A stretch of 15,871 bases of DNA from assembly GCA_023412515.1 (NCBI GenBank), contig JAEYNO010000220.1:1-15871 (forward strand), written 5' to 3'. Every line of letters starts with the position of its first letter. Within the stretch, counting starts at the first letter, position 1. Below, piece by piece: positions 1-5,807 of this stretch. The notes beneath the pieces were generated by a model that was not told the DNA's origin, made no database searches, and worked only from the letters and a program-made list of their open reading frames with translations. This stretch comes from Actinomycetes bacterium (GTDB lineage Bacteria; Actinomycetota; Actinomycetes; Actinomycetales; Cellulomonadaceae). The translations under genes and the position numbers were made by a program.

Positions 1-2
1 CC

Positions 3-452
3 GCTCCGCCCCGTCCCGCCGCACCGCCTCGTCCCGTCGCGCACCGCGCAGCCCTGCCGGCCGCGCTCGCGGCCCTCACGCTCCTCGTGACGGCCGCCTG
101 CGGGTCCGACGCGGACGCCGGGGTCGACCCGTCGGCCGCGGACTGGCCGACCGCCGTCTCCCCCGCCGACGCCGGCGGCGACGTGTGGGCGGTCTGGACG
201 GCCGTCGACGCGAGCGCCGACGCCGACGCCGTCACGGCCGAGGTCGCGCGGCTCGGCGAGCAGGGCTACGACGTCGAGCCCACCGACCCCGCGTGCCAGG
301 AGGGCGCCCAGGAGAAGCTCGCGGCGCTCACCGGGATCGCCGAGCCCGTGGCCGTCGGCGTCCTGTTCGCGTCCGAGGAGGACGCGGGCGTGTTCGACAC
401 GCGCGACGAGGGGACCACCGTCTCCCTCACGTCCGGCGCGTGGACCTGCTGA
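3..452 (+). CDS. Secreted lipoprotein, 5'-truncated by window edge
   Basis: The reading frame is open to the left edge, so the true start lies outside the window. The first visible residues form a hydrophobic, Ala/Leu-rich signal peptide ending in LLVTAAC. The Cys codon at 99-101 is the likely lipidated residue of a lipobox, so the mature protein should be anchored outside the cytoplasmic membrane. The mature part is about 117 residues, acidic and Ala/Asp-rich, with two further Cys (in DPACQ and at the C-terminal WTC) that could form a disulfide. A GTG at 87-89 is in frame, but it falls inside the signal peptide and would remove most of it, so I do not use it. No enzymatic motif is visible and I do not recognise the family. 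The stop is followed after 33 nt by a strong hairpin. Confidence 0.7.
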   Translation, partial: APPRPAAPPRPVAHRAALPAALAALTLLVTAACGSDADAGVDPSAADWPTAVSPADAGGDVWAVWTAVDASADADAVTAEVARLGEQGYDVEPTDPACQEGAQEKLAALTGIAEPVAVGVLFASEEDAGVFDTRDEGTTVSLTSGAWTC

Positions 453-485
453 CGCAACCCGCCCCCGGGCACGGCCCGGGACGAC

Positions 486-518
486 GAAGGGGACGTCCTC
501 GTGGAGGACGTCCCCTTC
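486..518. terminator. Bidirectional hairpin terminator between lipoprotein gene and tRNA-Tyr
   Basis: Perfect inverted repeat: the 15-nt arm GAAGGGGACGTCCTC, loop GTG, then the exact reverse complement. It sits between two convergent genes, 33 nt after the lipoprotein stop and 6 nt past the tRNA 3' end. It therefore probably serves both transcripts. There is no T-tract, which is common for high-GC actinobacterial terminators. Confidence 0.8.
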
Positions 519-524
519 GGTGCG

Positions 525-606
525 TGGCGGGTGAGGGATTCGAACCCCCGTAGGCGTTGCCAGCTGATTTACAGTCAGCCCCCTTTGGCCACTCGGGTAA
601 CCCGCC
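525..606 (-). tRNA. tRNA-Tyr (anticodon GTA)
   Basis: Read on the minus strand, the sequence starts GGCGGGT and ends ACCCGCC plus discriminator A, giving a perfect 7-bp acceptor stem. The anticodon arm is CTGACTGTAAATCAG with anticodon GTA (Tyr). The T arm contains GGTTCGAATCC. At 82 nt it has the long variable arm of a class II bacterial tRNA-Tyr. CCA is not encoded (ACGC follows). The gene is not interrupted and is not the attachment site of the nearby element. Confidence 0.97.
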
Positions 607-815
607 AAGGGGCGCGGGCCCGGGACGAGCGCCCCGCGCCGCCGTACGAGTACGACGATCCGGTGCGTCCGCGTGAGCCGCGTGCGGATGGAAGGATAGC
701 AAGTCCAGGAGGGGGCTCGCGCCACCCCGGCCCGCAGCGGCCGCGGCAGCGCACCGCACACCCCCGTCCGACGGACGATCAAGGCCCCCGCACGGGGCGC
801 CGGGAGGAGAAGGAC

Positions 816-1313
816 ATGGCGAGCGAGTCGTCGTTCGACGTCGTGAGCAAGGTCGACCGCCAGGAGGTCGACAACGCGCTGAACCAGGCCGTCAAGGAGA
901 TCGCGCAGCGCTACGACTTCAAGGGCGTCGGCGCGTCGATCGCGTGGAGCGGCGACACGATCCTCATGGTCGCGAACTCCGCCGAGCGCGTGCTCGCCGT
1001 GCTCGACGTCTTCCAGTCGAAGCTCATCAAGCGCAACATCTCGCTCAAGGCCCTCGACACGGGCGACGGCGAGCCCAAGCCCTCGGGCAAGGAGTACCGC
1101 CTGCCGGCCACCATCAAGGAGGGCCTGAGCAGCGAGGTCGCCAAGAAGCTCGCGAAGATCGTGCGCGACGAGGGCCCCAAGGGCGTCAAGACGCAGATCC
1201 AGGGCGACGAGCTGCGCGTCTCGGCCAAGAGCCGCGACGACCTGCAGGCCGTGATCGCGCTGCTCAAGGGCGCCGACGTCGACGCGGCGCTGCAGTTCAC
1301 GAACTACCGCTGA
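816..1313 (+). CDS. yajQ: YajQ family nucleotide-binding protein (UPF0234/DUF520)
   Basis: A 165-residue cytoplasmic protein of normal family length. It has the typical opening SSFDVVSKVDRQEVDNALNQ, the RYDFKG motif near residue 35, and the conserved ending ALQFTNYR. YajQ proteins form two ferredoxin-like domains; some members bind cyclic-di-GMP and act as transcription co-regulators, but the role here is unknown. ATG 816 is preceded by a good ribosome site (GGGAGGAGAAGG). The last codons and the TGA form the left copy of the 16-bp direct repeat bounding the element, so the phage-type integration site is the 3' end of this gene and the coding sequence is left complete. The integrase gene converges on it and overlaps it by 10 nt. 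The likely native terminator is now about 10.4 kb away at 11711-11776. Confidence 0.97.
   Translation: MASESSFDVVSKVDRQEVDNALNQAVKEIAQRYDFKGVGASIAWSGDTILMVANSAERVLAVLDVFQSKLIKRNISLKALDTGDGEPKPSGKEYRLPATIKEGLSSEVAKKLAKIVRDEGPKGVKTQIQGDELRVSAKSRDDLQAVIALLKGADVDAALQFTNYR
1298..1313. repeat. Left attachment repeat (attL core)
   Basis: CACGAACTACCGCTGA, identical to 11689-11704. It covers the last base of the Phe codon plus the codons Thr-Asn-Tyr-Arg-stop of yajQ. Two further bases match 5' of it (GT, then T versus A); bases diverge immediately after it (GG versus CC). It also contains the integrase stop codon (TAG on the minus strand, 1304-1306). Confidence 0.92.
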
Positions 1314-2440
1314 GGCAGGCCGCTGACCTGCGCAGCGACTCCCCCAGTCCGCACACGGTCCGCAGCAGCGGCGAGCACCTCCCCCGCGAGGTCCGCCGCT
1401 GCTGCGCGTGTGCGGTCCTCCGCCGACGGCCACAGGTGCGCGTACACGCCGAGCGTGATGGTCGGCGACGAGTGCCCGAGGGCCCGCTGCACGGCGACGA
1501 CGTCGAGGCCGCCGGCGATCAGGCCCGAGGCGTAGAAGTGCCGCAGGTCGTGGAGCGTGCACGCGTCCAGGCTGACGCGTGAGCGCACGCCGCGCCACAG
1601 GTGCGCGGCGCTGTTCCGGTTGAAAAGGTGCCCGTCGACGTCGCGGAACAACGCCTGGCCGGGCTCGGCGAGGCCGCGGGCTCGCACGTGCTCCGAGAGG
1701 ATCTGCAGCAGCGCGCCGGGGACGGGCACGTCACGCTCGCTGTCGTTCTTCGGTGGGACGAGATGTGCGGTCGAGCGCGTGGCTCCCTGCACCTGGCGGC
1801 GCACCCGCAAGACGCGGCGCATGAAGTCGACGTCGCCGAGCTGCAGCCCCGCCGCCTCCCCCAGCCGCAGGCCGGCGAACGCGCACACCGCGAGGAACGG
1901 CGCGAACAGCTCGTCAGCGACGCCGAGCGCCGCCCGGACCTGCGCCGGCTCGGGCAACGTCATCGCCGCCTCGGCGCGCCTCGCTCGCGGCGGGCGGATC
2001 CGCGCTGACGGGTCGTGTGCGATGACCCGGTCGGCGACCGCGGCGCGCAGCGCCATCGAGACGTAGTTGAGGCGGGTGCGCGTCGTCGAGCGCGCCAGGC
2101 CGGCGGACTGCATCGACGAGACCCACGCCTGCACGTGCGACGGGCGCAGCAGGCCCATCGGGACGTTGGCGAACGGCACCGACTTCGCCGCGGTCGACGC
2201 CGCCTCGAGCGTGCCCCCGGCCCACGCCTGACGCGCCGACCACTGGTCGAACCACATCGCGAAGGTCAGCCGGCCCGCCCGCGGGTCGACGTACGTGCCC
2301 GTGACGACCGAGGTCGTGACCTCGTCCAGCCACCGCTGCGCGTCGACCTTCCGGTCGAAGTGCTTCGCGTGCTCCTTGCCCGCCTCGTCGCGGTACCGGG
2401 CGCGCCAGCGGCCGTCAGGGCGCTTCGCGATGCTCGCCAT
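1304..2440 (-). CDS. int: Tyrosine recombinase (site-specific integrase)
   Basis: A 378-residue phage-type integrase that would catalyse integration into, and with a directionality factor excision from, the yajQ 3' end. Domains in order: an N-terminal arm-binding region (MASIAKRPDGRWRARYRD, about residues 1-50), a core-binding SAM-like domain (about 58-150) and the catalytic domain (about 160-350). Active-site residues are visible: R192 in AGLRLGEA, K231 in PPKND, H297 and R300 in HDLRH, H323 in LGHSS and the nucleophile Y333 in GVYAHL. I chose ATG 2440 over an upstream in-frame start at 2473 because MASIAKRPDGRWRARY is the usual family beginning and an AGAGGGG ribosome site precedes it. It overlaps the upstream regulator by 26 nt, implying coupled translation. 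The stop codon lies in the attachment core. It is convergent with yajQ. Confidence 0.96.
   Translation of the reverse strand: MASIAKRPDGRWRARYRDEAGKEHAKHFDRKVDAQRWLDEVTTSVVTGTYVDPRAGRLTFAMWFDQWSARQAWAGGTLEAASTAAKSVPFANVPMGLLRPSHVQAWVSSMQSAGLARSTTRTRLNYVSMALRAAVADRVIAHDPSARIRPPRARRAEAAMTLPEPAQVRAALGVADELFAPFLAVCAFAGLRLGEAAGLQLGDVDFMRRVLRVRRQVQGATRSTAHLVPPKNDSERDVPVPGALLQILSEHVRARGLAEPGQALFRDVDGHLFNRNSAAHLWRGVRSRVSLDACTLHDLRHFYASGLIAGGLDVVAVQRALGHSSPTITLGVYAHLWPSAEDRTRAAAADLAGEVLAAAADRVRTGGVAAQVSGLPQR
1349..1415. other. Large two-step hairpin inside the 3' end of int
   Basis: CCGCACAC (1349-1356) pairs with GTGTGCGG (1408-1415). GCAGCAGCGGCG (1362-1373) pairs with CGCCGCTGCTGC (1394-1405). The loop is 20 nt. 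It lies 36 nt inside the element from attL, within the Ala-rich C-terminus of the integrase. It could act as a substitute terminator for yajQ transcripts, or simply reflect Ala codon bias. Confidence 0.45.
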
Positions 2441-3191
2441 CAAGCGCCCCCCTCTGCTCGGTACCGGTCGCACCGCCCGGTCGGACGACCGGAGAGTTGT
2501 TCACCTCCTGCTCAGCCCAGAACACCTGCTCGGCGTTGGCCGGCAGCGAAACGCTCCAGACGCCGTCGTCGCGAAGAACCGACTCGGGCGCGTCGCCAAG
2601 CGCCGGAGGCAGCAGACCAACCTTCCGAGCAGCGTCCACGTATCGACCCGCCGTCGCACGAGAAGCACCCGAAGCTTCTGCGACCGCCGCGGTAGGGCCG
2701 TCGCCTAGCGCCTGTGCAACACGGTAGACCGAAGCTACGTACCGGAGGAAAGTGCTCACATCGCCGCTCGGCCACTCCGCACGAACCGACGGCGGGATCT
2801 CCGTCGTCAGGGCACCCCGGATCGCCACTCCCCGGTCGTCGGCGACCCATACGGCCTTCCGGGCCGCCGCACGGACGATCCTTCCTACCGCGACACCACG
2901 GAGCGCTTCGCTGGTGACGCCGCGGCCCGACGGGTCGGACACCGCCACCCTCCTGGCAACCGGTCCTGCCGGCGTGGTCTCGATGTCGACGCGAACCTCG
3001 AGTCCATCAACACCCGCCGTCGCAACGAACCGCTCGGGAAGCATCACGCCAGGGCCGATGGCACGGGACCGATCCAGCATCGTCACCACGTCATCGATGT
3101 CCTCGATGTGCACAGGTTGGTCCTTCACGGCTCTCAGCGTGGCGCCCTGATACAGCGTTGTCAAAGATGGCTTGCGATGGAACTCGACCAC
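2415..3191 (-). CDS. HTH-containing protein upstream of integrase, probable element regulator
   Basis: A 258-residue protein I recognise only as a type often encoded next to integrases in actinobacterial mobile elements. The N-terminal half (about residues 25-130) is a mixed strand/helix region with no known motif. Residues about 165-195 (AVAEASGASRATAGRYVD, then ARKVGLLPP) look like a helix-turn-helix of the kind that follows substrate-linked domains in such proteins. The C-terminal tail is Gly/Pro-rich. It is transcribed divergently from the AlpA-like gene and overlaps int by 26 nt. This is the position of the master repressor (Stl/CI-like) in satellites, so a switch role is plausible but not shown. 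The start is GTG 3191 with a weak ribosome site. GTG 3128, which lies 7 nt after a possible -10 with a perfect TTGACA 17 nt upstream, could be a leaderless start and would remove 21 residues. Confidence 0.75.
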   Translation of the reverse strand: MVEFHRKPSLTTLYQGATLRAVKDQPVHIEDIDDVVTMLDRSRAIGPGVMLPERFVATAGVDGLEVRVDIETTPAGPVARRVAVSDPSGRGVTSEALRGVAVGRIVRAAARKAVWVADDRGVAIRGALTTEIPPSVRAEWPSGDVSTFLRYVASVYRVAQALGDGPTAAVAEASGASRATAGRYVDAARKVGLLPPALGDAPESVLRDDGVWSVSLPANAEQVFWAEQEVNNSPVVRPGGATGTEQRGALDGEHREAP

Positions 3192-3200
3192 CCCTAGTCT
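3172..3200 (+). promoter_or_regulatory. Sigma-A-type promoter of the rightward operon
   Basis: TTGCGA at 3172-3177, a 17-nt spacer, and TAGTCT (TANNNT consensus) at 3195-3200. Transcription would start near 3207, leaving a short leader before the ribosome site GAAGGG (3228-3233) of the excisionase-like gene. Confidence 0.6.
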
Positions 3201-3223
3201 GAGCCATGTTCGTCAGACATGAC
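3197..3223. promoter_or_regulatory. Candidate operator: interleaved inverted repeats in divergent switch region
   Basis: GTCTGA (3197-3202) and TCAGAC (3213-3218) form a 6-bp inverted repeat with a 10-nt spacer that overlaps the -10 box. Nested in it are CATGT (3205-3209) with ACATG (3217-3221), and GTCA-N4-TGAC at 3212-3223. The position between divergent regulator and xis genes fits a repressor/activator site. Confidence 0.5.
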
Positions 3224-3240
3224 TCACGAAGGGCAGGCTC

Positions 3241-3432
3241 GTGGACAACCTGATGCAGATGGAAGAGGTGGCGACGGAGCTGCGTATCCCGATCGCCACC
3301 CTGAGGTACTGGCGCACTCGAGCAGAGGGACCGAAGTCGTTCCGTCTCGGCCGTCGCGTCGTCTACATGCGCAAGGACGTCGAGGCGTGGATCCAGCAGG
3401 CGTACGAGTCCGACACCCGGAGCGCGTCGTGA
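3241..3432 (+). CDS. AlpA/excisionase-family HTH protein
   Basis: A 63-residue DNA-binding protein with the MerR-like winged helix-turn-helix of AlpA and Xis proteins: MEEVATELRIPIATLRYW is the HTH, RLGRRVVYMRKDVEAWIQQ the wing and last helix. It probably acts as recombination directionality factor for the integrase, as transcription activator (as AlpA does in satellites), or both. The GTG start at 3241 is chosen because GAAGGG lies 7 nt upstream; the internal ATGs have no such site. It is the first gene of a long rightward operon, directly behind a sigma-A-type promoter and the candidate operators. Its stop overlaps a GTG (3429-3431) in the frame of the next gene. Confidence 0.88.
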   Translation: MDNLMQMEEVATELRIPIATLRYWRTRAEGPKSFRLGRRVVYMRKDVEAWIQQAYESDTRSAS

Positions 3433-3457
3433 CCGCGACCGCCCCGCACACGAAGAA

Positions 3458-3488
3458 GCCCTCGCACCGGCTGGCACCGGTCGAGGGC
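3458..3488 (+). other. Bulged hairpin between xis and the next gene
   Basis: GCCCTCG, a bulged C, ACCGG, loop CTGGCA, then CCGGT and CGAGGGC. This is a 12-bp stem with one bulge in the 83-nt gap before ATG 3516. With no T-tract, it could be an attenuator, an RNA-processing site or a stabilising structure that reduces expression beyond xis. Confidence 0.5.
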
Positions 3489-3515
3489 GTGGTTCCCACC
3501 TGTGAGGACAAGAAC

Positions 3516-4223
3516 ATGACCAGCATCGCACAGGCCGCCGACACCGTCGAGGACACCCTCGTCAAGGCCCTCGACGCCGCCCCGATCGGCTCGGCCGCCG
3601 AGGACCTCACCCACTCGTGGGAGAAGGCCGCCGATGGGTGGCACGCCTACACCGCCGCGAGCGGCCTCCACACGGACGCCGTCACGGCGCGCGACGTCGT
3701 CGCCTCCGTCGCGGGCACCACCCTCGACATCCTGCCGCCCGACCTCGGGTCCGTGCGCCTCCCGGCTCGCACTCTCGCACCGCACATTGCCCGCTGGGAT
3801 CGGCTCGCCGAGGCGAACGGCGTGGCTTCCTGCACGCTCCGGGTGGGTGAGCCCGACCCGTCCATCCGGGTCCCCATGCCGGCGTGGAACGACACCGACC
3901 GCTGGGACGGCACCGTCCGCGCCCAGGAGGGCGACTACCGGTGGTGGCGTTCGAAGCCGGTGTGCTTCCCGGTCCCGGGGCAGCGGGCGGGGGTGATGGT
4001 GGACGGCTCGCAGCGCCGCCTCAGCGCCATCGGGATCGTCGCGAAGCAGGCTGCGATCAGCGGGGTGTGCACCGTAGAGGCGGTCGTCTTCCTGGCCGAG
4101 TCGGGCGAGGAGGAGGTCCGGCTCAAGATGGCCCCGTCCGTCGCCCGCCGCGTCGCCGAGGCGATCCTCGCGGCCGCCGACCTGCTGGACCCAGACGCCG
4201 AGTTCGAGGCGGGCGCCCGATGA
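3516..4223 (+). CDS. Hypothetical protein, second gene of element operon
   Basis: A 235-residue protein without a recognised family. The N-terminal part (AADTVEDTLVKALDAAPIG) looks amphipathic and helical. The middle holds an aromatic stretch (WNDTDRWDGTV, then DYRWWRSKPVCFPVPGQ). The C-terminal part has a strand-rich section and a final helix (APSVARRVAEAILAAADLL), a pattern often seen in small actinobacterial mobile-element proteins. ATG 3516 has GAGGAC 7 nt upstream. An alternative is GTG 3429, which overlaps the xis stop as GTGA and would add 29 low-complexity residues spanning the hairpin at 3458-3488; I prefer 3516. The stop overlaps the next start by 4 nt (ATGA). No signal peptide or membrane segment is visible, so it is probably cytoplasmic. 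Confidence 0.75.
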   Translation: MTSIAQAADTVEDTLVKALDAAPIGSAAEDLTHSWEKAADGWHAYTAASGLHTDAVTARDVVASVAGTTLDILPPDLGSVRLPARTLAPHIARWDRLAEANGVASCTLRVGEPDPSIRVPMPAWNDTDRWDGTVRAQEGDYRWWRSKPVCFPVPGQRAGVMVDGSQRRLSAIGIVAKQAAISGVCTVEAVVFLAESGEEEVRLKMAPSVARRVAEAILAAADLLDPDAEFEAGAR

Positions 4224-4600
4224 CCAACCTCGGCCCGATCTACCGCAGCACCGACCAGCTCGACCACGACATGGCCACCCACCTCGAGGGCTGGCTCGTC
4301 GACTTCGCGACGATGGGCGTCGACCGGTACGCAACCCTCGCGTCGCTGACGCGGGTCCTCGACGACCTCGACCGCAACACGAACGGACGCACGATCCTCC
4401 ACGAGGCCGCCGTGGACGCACGACGCGACGGCACGGACGAGTTCGTCAAGGCGCCCGTCCGCGTCGTCCACACCAGCGGCGCCGGGACCGGTGTCGAGGT
4501 CGGCCCGTACTCGCTCAGCCTCATGGAGGCACTCGACCTCGCCTGTGCGGTGCGATCCGCGGTGTCACGAGCAGCGAACGTCGAGGAGGTCGACGGGTGA
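4220..4600 (+). CDS. Small hypothetical protein
   Basis: 126 residues, acidic (MTNLGPIYRSTDQLDHD...), mostly predicted helix, with a C-terminal stretch YSLSLMEALDLACAVRSAVS. No motif is recognised. The start ATG 4220 overlaps the previous stop as ATGA, and its own TGA overlaps the next GTG (GTGA), so translation coupling decides both ends. Third base G/C preference is regular through the whole frame, supporting a real gene. Confidence 0.72.
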   Translation: MTNLGPIYRSTDQLDHDMATHLEGWLVDFATMGVDRYATLASLTRVLDDLDRNTNGRTILHEAAVDARRDGTDEFVKAPVRVVHTSGAGTGVEVGPYSLSLMEALDLACAVRSAVSRAANVEEVDG

Positions 4601-4740
4601 CCGCGCACGGCGACCCGACCGCCGGTGCGGGTGTCCGCCGCGCTGACAAGGGTGCGCGCACTCTGCACGGCCCGCAGCGCCACGTCGACGGCGGCGTCTG
4701 GGTCGGTCGGGAGCACGCGAAGGGGGCGGTCGCGGCGTGA
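4597..4740 (+). CDS. Very small hypothetical ORF (47 aa)
   Basis: GTG 4597 overlaps the preceding stop as GTGA and the frame ends in another GTGA overlap at 4737-4740. The peptide is basic and Gly/His-rich (VTAHGDPTAGAGVRRADK...). No family is recognised. The evidence is the unbroken chain of overlapping starts and stops and the absence of any gap in the operon. Confidence 0.5.
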   Translation: MTAHGDPTAGAGVRRADKGARTLHGPQRHVDGGVWVGREHAKGAVAA

Positions 4741-4880
4741 ACCGCCAGGAGAGGCGGCGGCGGGCGCGGGACACCAAGAGGTGGCTCGCGGCCGTTGCTG
4801 CCGACCCGCGCCTGAGCGCGGAGGCCAGGCTCGTCGCCCAGGCCATCGCCGACGATCATGTTGCCGCGCCGGCAACATGA
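4737..4880 (+). CDS. Very small ORF (47 aa) resembling the start of the rep-like protein
   Basis: GTG 4737 is coupled to the preceding stop. The peptide is Arg-rich at the N-terminus (NRQERRRRARDTKRW), then LAAVAADPRLSAEARLVAQAIADDH. The latter resembles residues 9-30 of the winged-helix protein two genes downstream (ERAVMDSDLSPNARLVALVL). It may be a small DNA- or RNA-binding partner or a truncated copy of that domain. The C-terminal codons and stop lie in a 17-bp perfect palindrome. Confidence 0.5.
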   Translation: MNRQERRRRARDTKRWLAAVAADPRLSAEARLVAQAIADDHVAAPAT

Positions 4881-4886
4881 TCGTCG
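4850..4886. repeat. Perfect 17-bp palindrome with 3-nt loop at an ORF junction
   Basis: Arms C-GACGATCATGTTGCCG (4850-4866) and its exact complement (4870-4886), loop CGC. The stop of the 47-aa ORF and the ATG of the following 23-aa ORF lie in the right arm (ATGA at 4877-4880). As RNA it would hide the start. As DNA it could be a protein site or an initiation or nicking structure close to the candidate origin. Confidence 0.75.
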
Positions 4887-4948
4887 ATGTGCCGGACAGT
4901 GCGTTCCGCATTCCCGGCGCACCCGACCCGCACGGTGTCCCCCGATGA
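4877..4948 (+). CDS. Possible 23-aa leader ORF before the rep-like gene
   Basis: ATG 4877 overlaps the previous stop, and its TGA (4946-4948) overlaps ATG 4945 of the rep-like gene (ATGA). The peptide MIVDVPDSAFRIPGAPDPHG is too short to classify. It could be a coupling peptide that carries ribosomes through the palindrome to the rep start, since no strong ribosome site precedes 4945. Confidence 0.35.
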   Translation: MIVDVPDSAFRIPGAPDPHGVPR

Positions 4949-5784
4949 CCGCCACGACCCGGTTCGACTTCGAGCGGGCCGTCATGGACTCGGACCTCTC
5001 CCCGAACGCCCGGCTCGTCGCGCTCGTCCTCGCGACGTCGACGCAGGGCACGGGGCTGACGATCCGGGCCGAGTACAGCCCGTCCCTGACGCGGCTCGAG
5101 GGGCGCACCGGGCTGGCGCGCTCGACGGTGCGCAAGGCACTCGACGAGCTCGAGCAGACCGGGTGGATCGTGCGGCACCGACCGTCGATCGAGGAGGCCC
5201 GGTCGAGGAAGGCGCGCACTCGGTACGACCTCGTCGTGCTGGAACCTTCGGCGGATGGTTCCCCGGAAGCTCCGCCCCAACCTTCCGCCGCCGAGGCCGT
5301 ACTAGGGCGGGAGACGCCCCAGGCTAGGGCGGGAGACGCCCTAGAACTAGGGCGGGAGACGCCCCAGGCTAGGGCGGGAGACGCCCTCAGTCAGTCGTAC
5401 CTCTCAACGTCTTCCCAACCTTCAACCAGCATGTCGTCCTGGTCATCATCCGCAGCCGTCACTTTAGGTACGCGCACGCGAGACGACGACGCCGATGATG
5501 ACGACCCCCTCGCCACGTTCGACCTCGACGACACCCAGCGGCAGGCGTTCATCCGGTGGCTCAACGCCGACAACCCCGACCGGCTCCTGCGCTGGCTCGA
5601 ACGACGCGGCGACCTCGCCGAGCGCGTGAACCGGTGGCGCGACGAGCAAGCCCGGCAGCCCCGATCGCAGTGGGACCTCGTCCCCACCGTCGACGAACTC
5701 CGCGCCCAGCGCGCACGGCAGTACGCCGAGGCCGACTCAATCACGCCCGACGACCTCCCCGACGGCTGGGAGCCGTACCGATGA
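4945..5784 (+). CDS. Winged-helix replication-initiator-like protein
   Basis: 279 residues. The N-terminal domain (about 7-100) is a winged helix of the phage/plasmid initiator type: MDSDLSPNARLVALVLAT, the HTH TGLARSTVRKALDELEQTGW (about 55-74) and a basic wing (SIEEARSRKARTRYDLVVLE). Residues about 120-148 are two nearly identical 15-residue repeats (GRETPQARAGDAL) encoded by four 18-bp iterons. A Ser/Thr-rich linker (about 149-174), an acidic patch and a C-terminal helical domain (about 188-279) follow. Organisation and internal iterons parallel lambda O and its origin, so I infer a replication initiator that loads the host helicase. No helicase or primase motif is visible in it or nearby. 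A transcription regulator is the alternative. The start is set by the ATGA overlap at 4945. Confidence 0.6.
   Translation: MTATTRFDFERAVMDSDLSPNARLVALVLATSTQGTGLTIRAEYSPSLTRLEGRTGLARSTVRKALDELEQTGWIVRHRPSIEEARSRKARTRYDLVVLEPSADGSPEAPPQPSAAEAVLGRETPQARAGDALELGRETPQARAGDALSQSYLSTSSQPSTSMSSWSSSAAVTLGTRTRDDDADDDDPLATFDLDDTQRQAFIRWLNADNPDRLLRWLERRGDLAERVNRWRDEQARQPRSQWDLVPTVDELRAQRARQYAEADSITPDDLPDGWEPYR
5302..5386. repeat. Four 18-bp iterons inside the rep-like gene (candidate origin)
   Basis: CTAGGGCGGGAGACGCCC occurs exactly at 5302-5319, 5324-5341, 5347-5364 and 5369-5386, with start-to-start spacings of 22, 23 and 22 bp. Each copy is itself an inverted repeat (GGGCG-N5-CGCCC). In copy 2 the symmetry extends to CTAGGGCG/CGCCCTAG. 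Two copies make a 45-bp higher unit in frame with the gene. Confidence 0.9.
5387..5470. other. Lower-GC stretch next to iterons (candidate unwinding element)
   Basis: About 52% G+C by hand count (44 of 84), far below the surrounding coding sequence. It encodes the Ser/Thr linker of the rep-like protein and begins directly after the last iteron, as the AT-rich region does in iteron-type origins. Confidence 0.5.
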
Positions 5785-5807
5785 GACCACCCACGAGGAG
5801 ACACCCG

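Noticed and set aside
525..606. tRNA-Tyr as the attachment site of the element
   Set aside because: The tRNA is complete and no copy of its 3' end is found near 11.7 kb. The exact direct repeat lies at the yajQ end instead.
4240..5280. Long minus-strand open frames opposite the rep-like operon
   Set aside because: Arg/Pro/Ser-rich composition, no start signals, and opposed by a consistent chain of coupled plus-strand genes.
5302..5386. CRISPR-like array
   Set aside because: Four regular repeats, but the gaps are only 4-5 nt, the repeats keep a single reading frame in the rep-like gene, and there are no cas genes.
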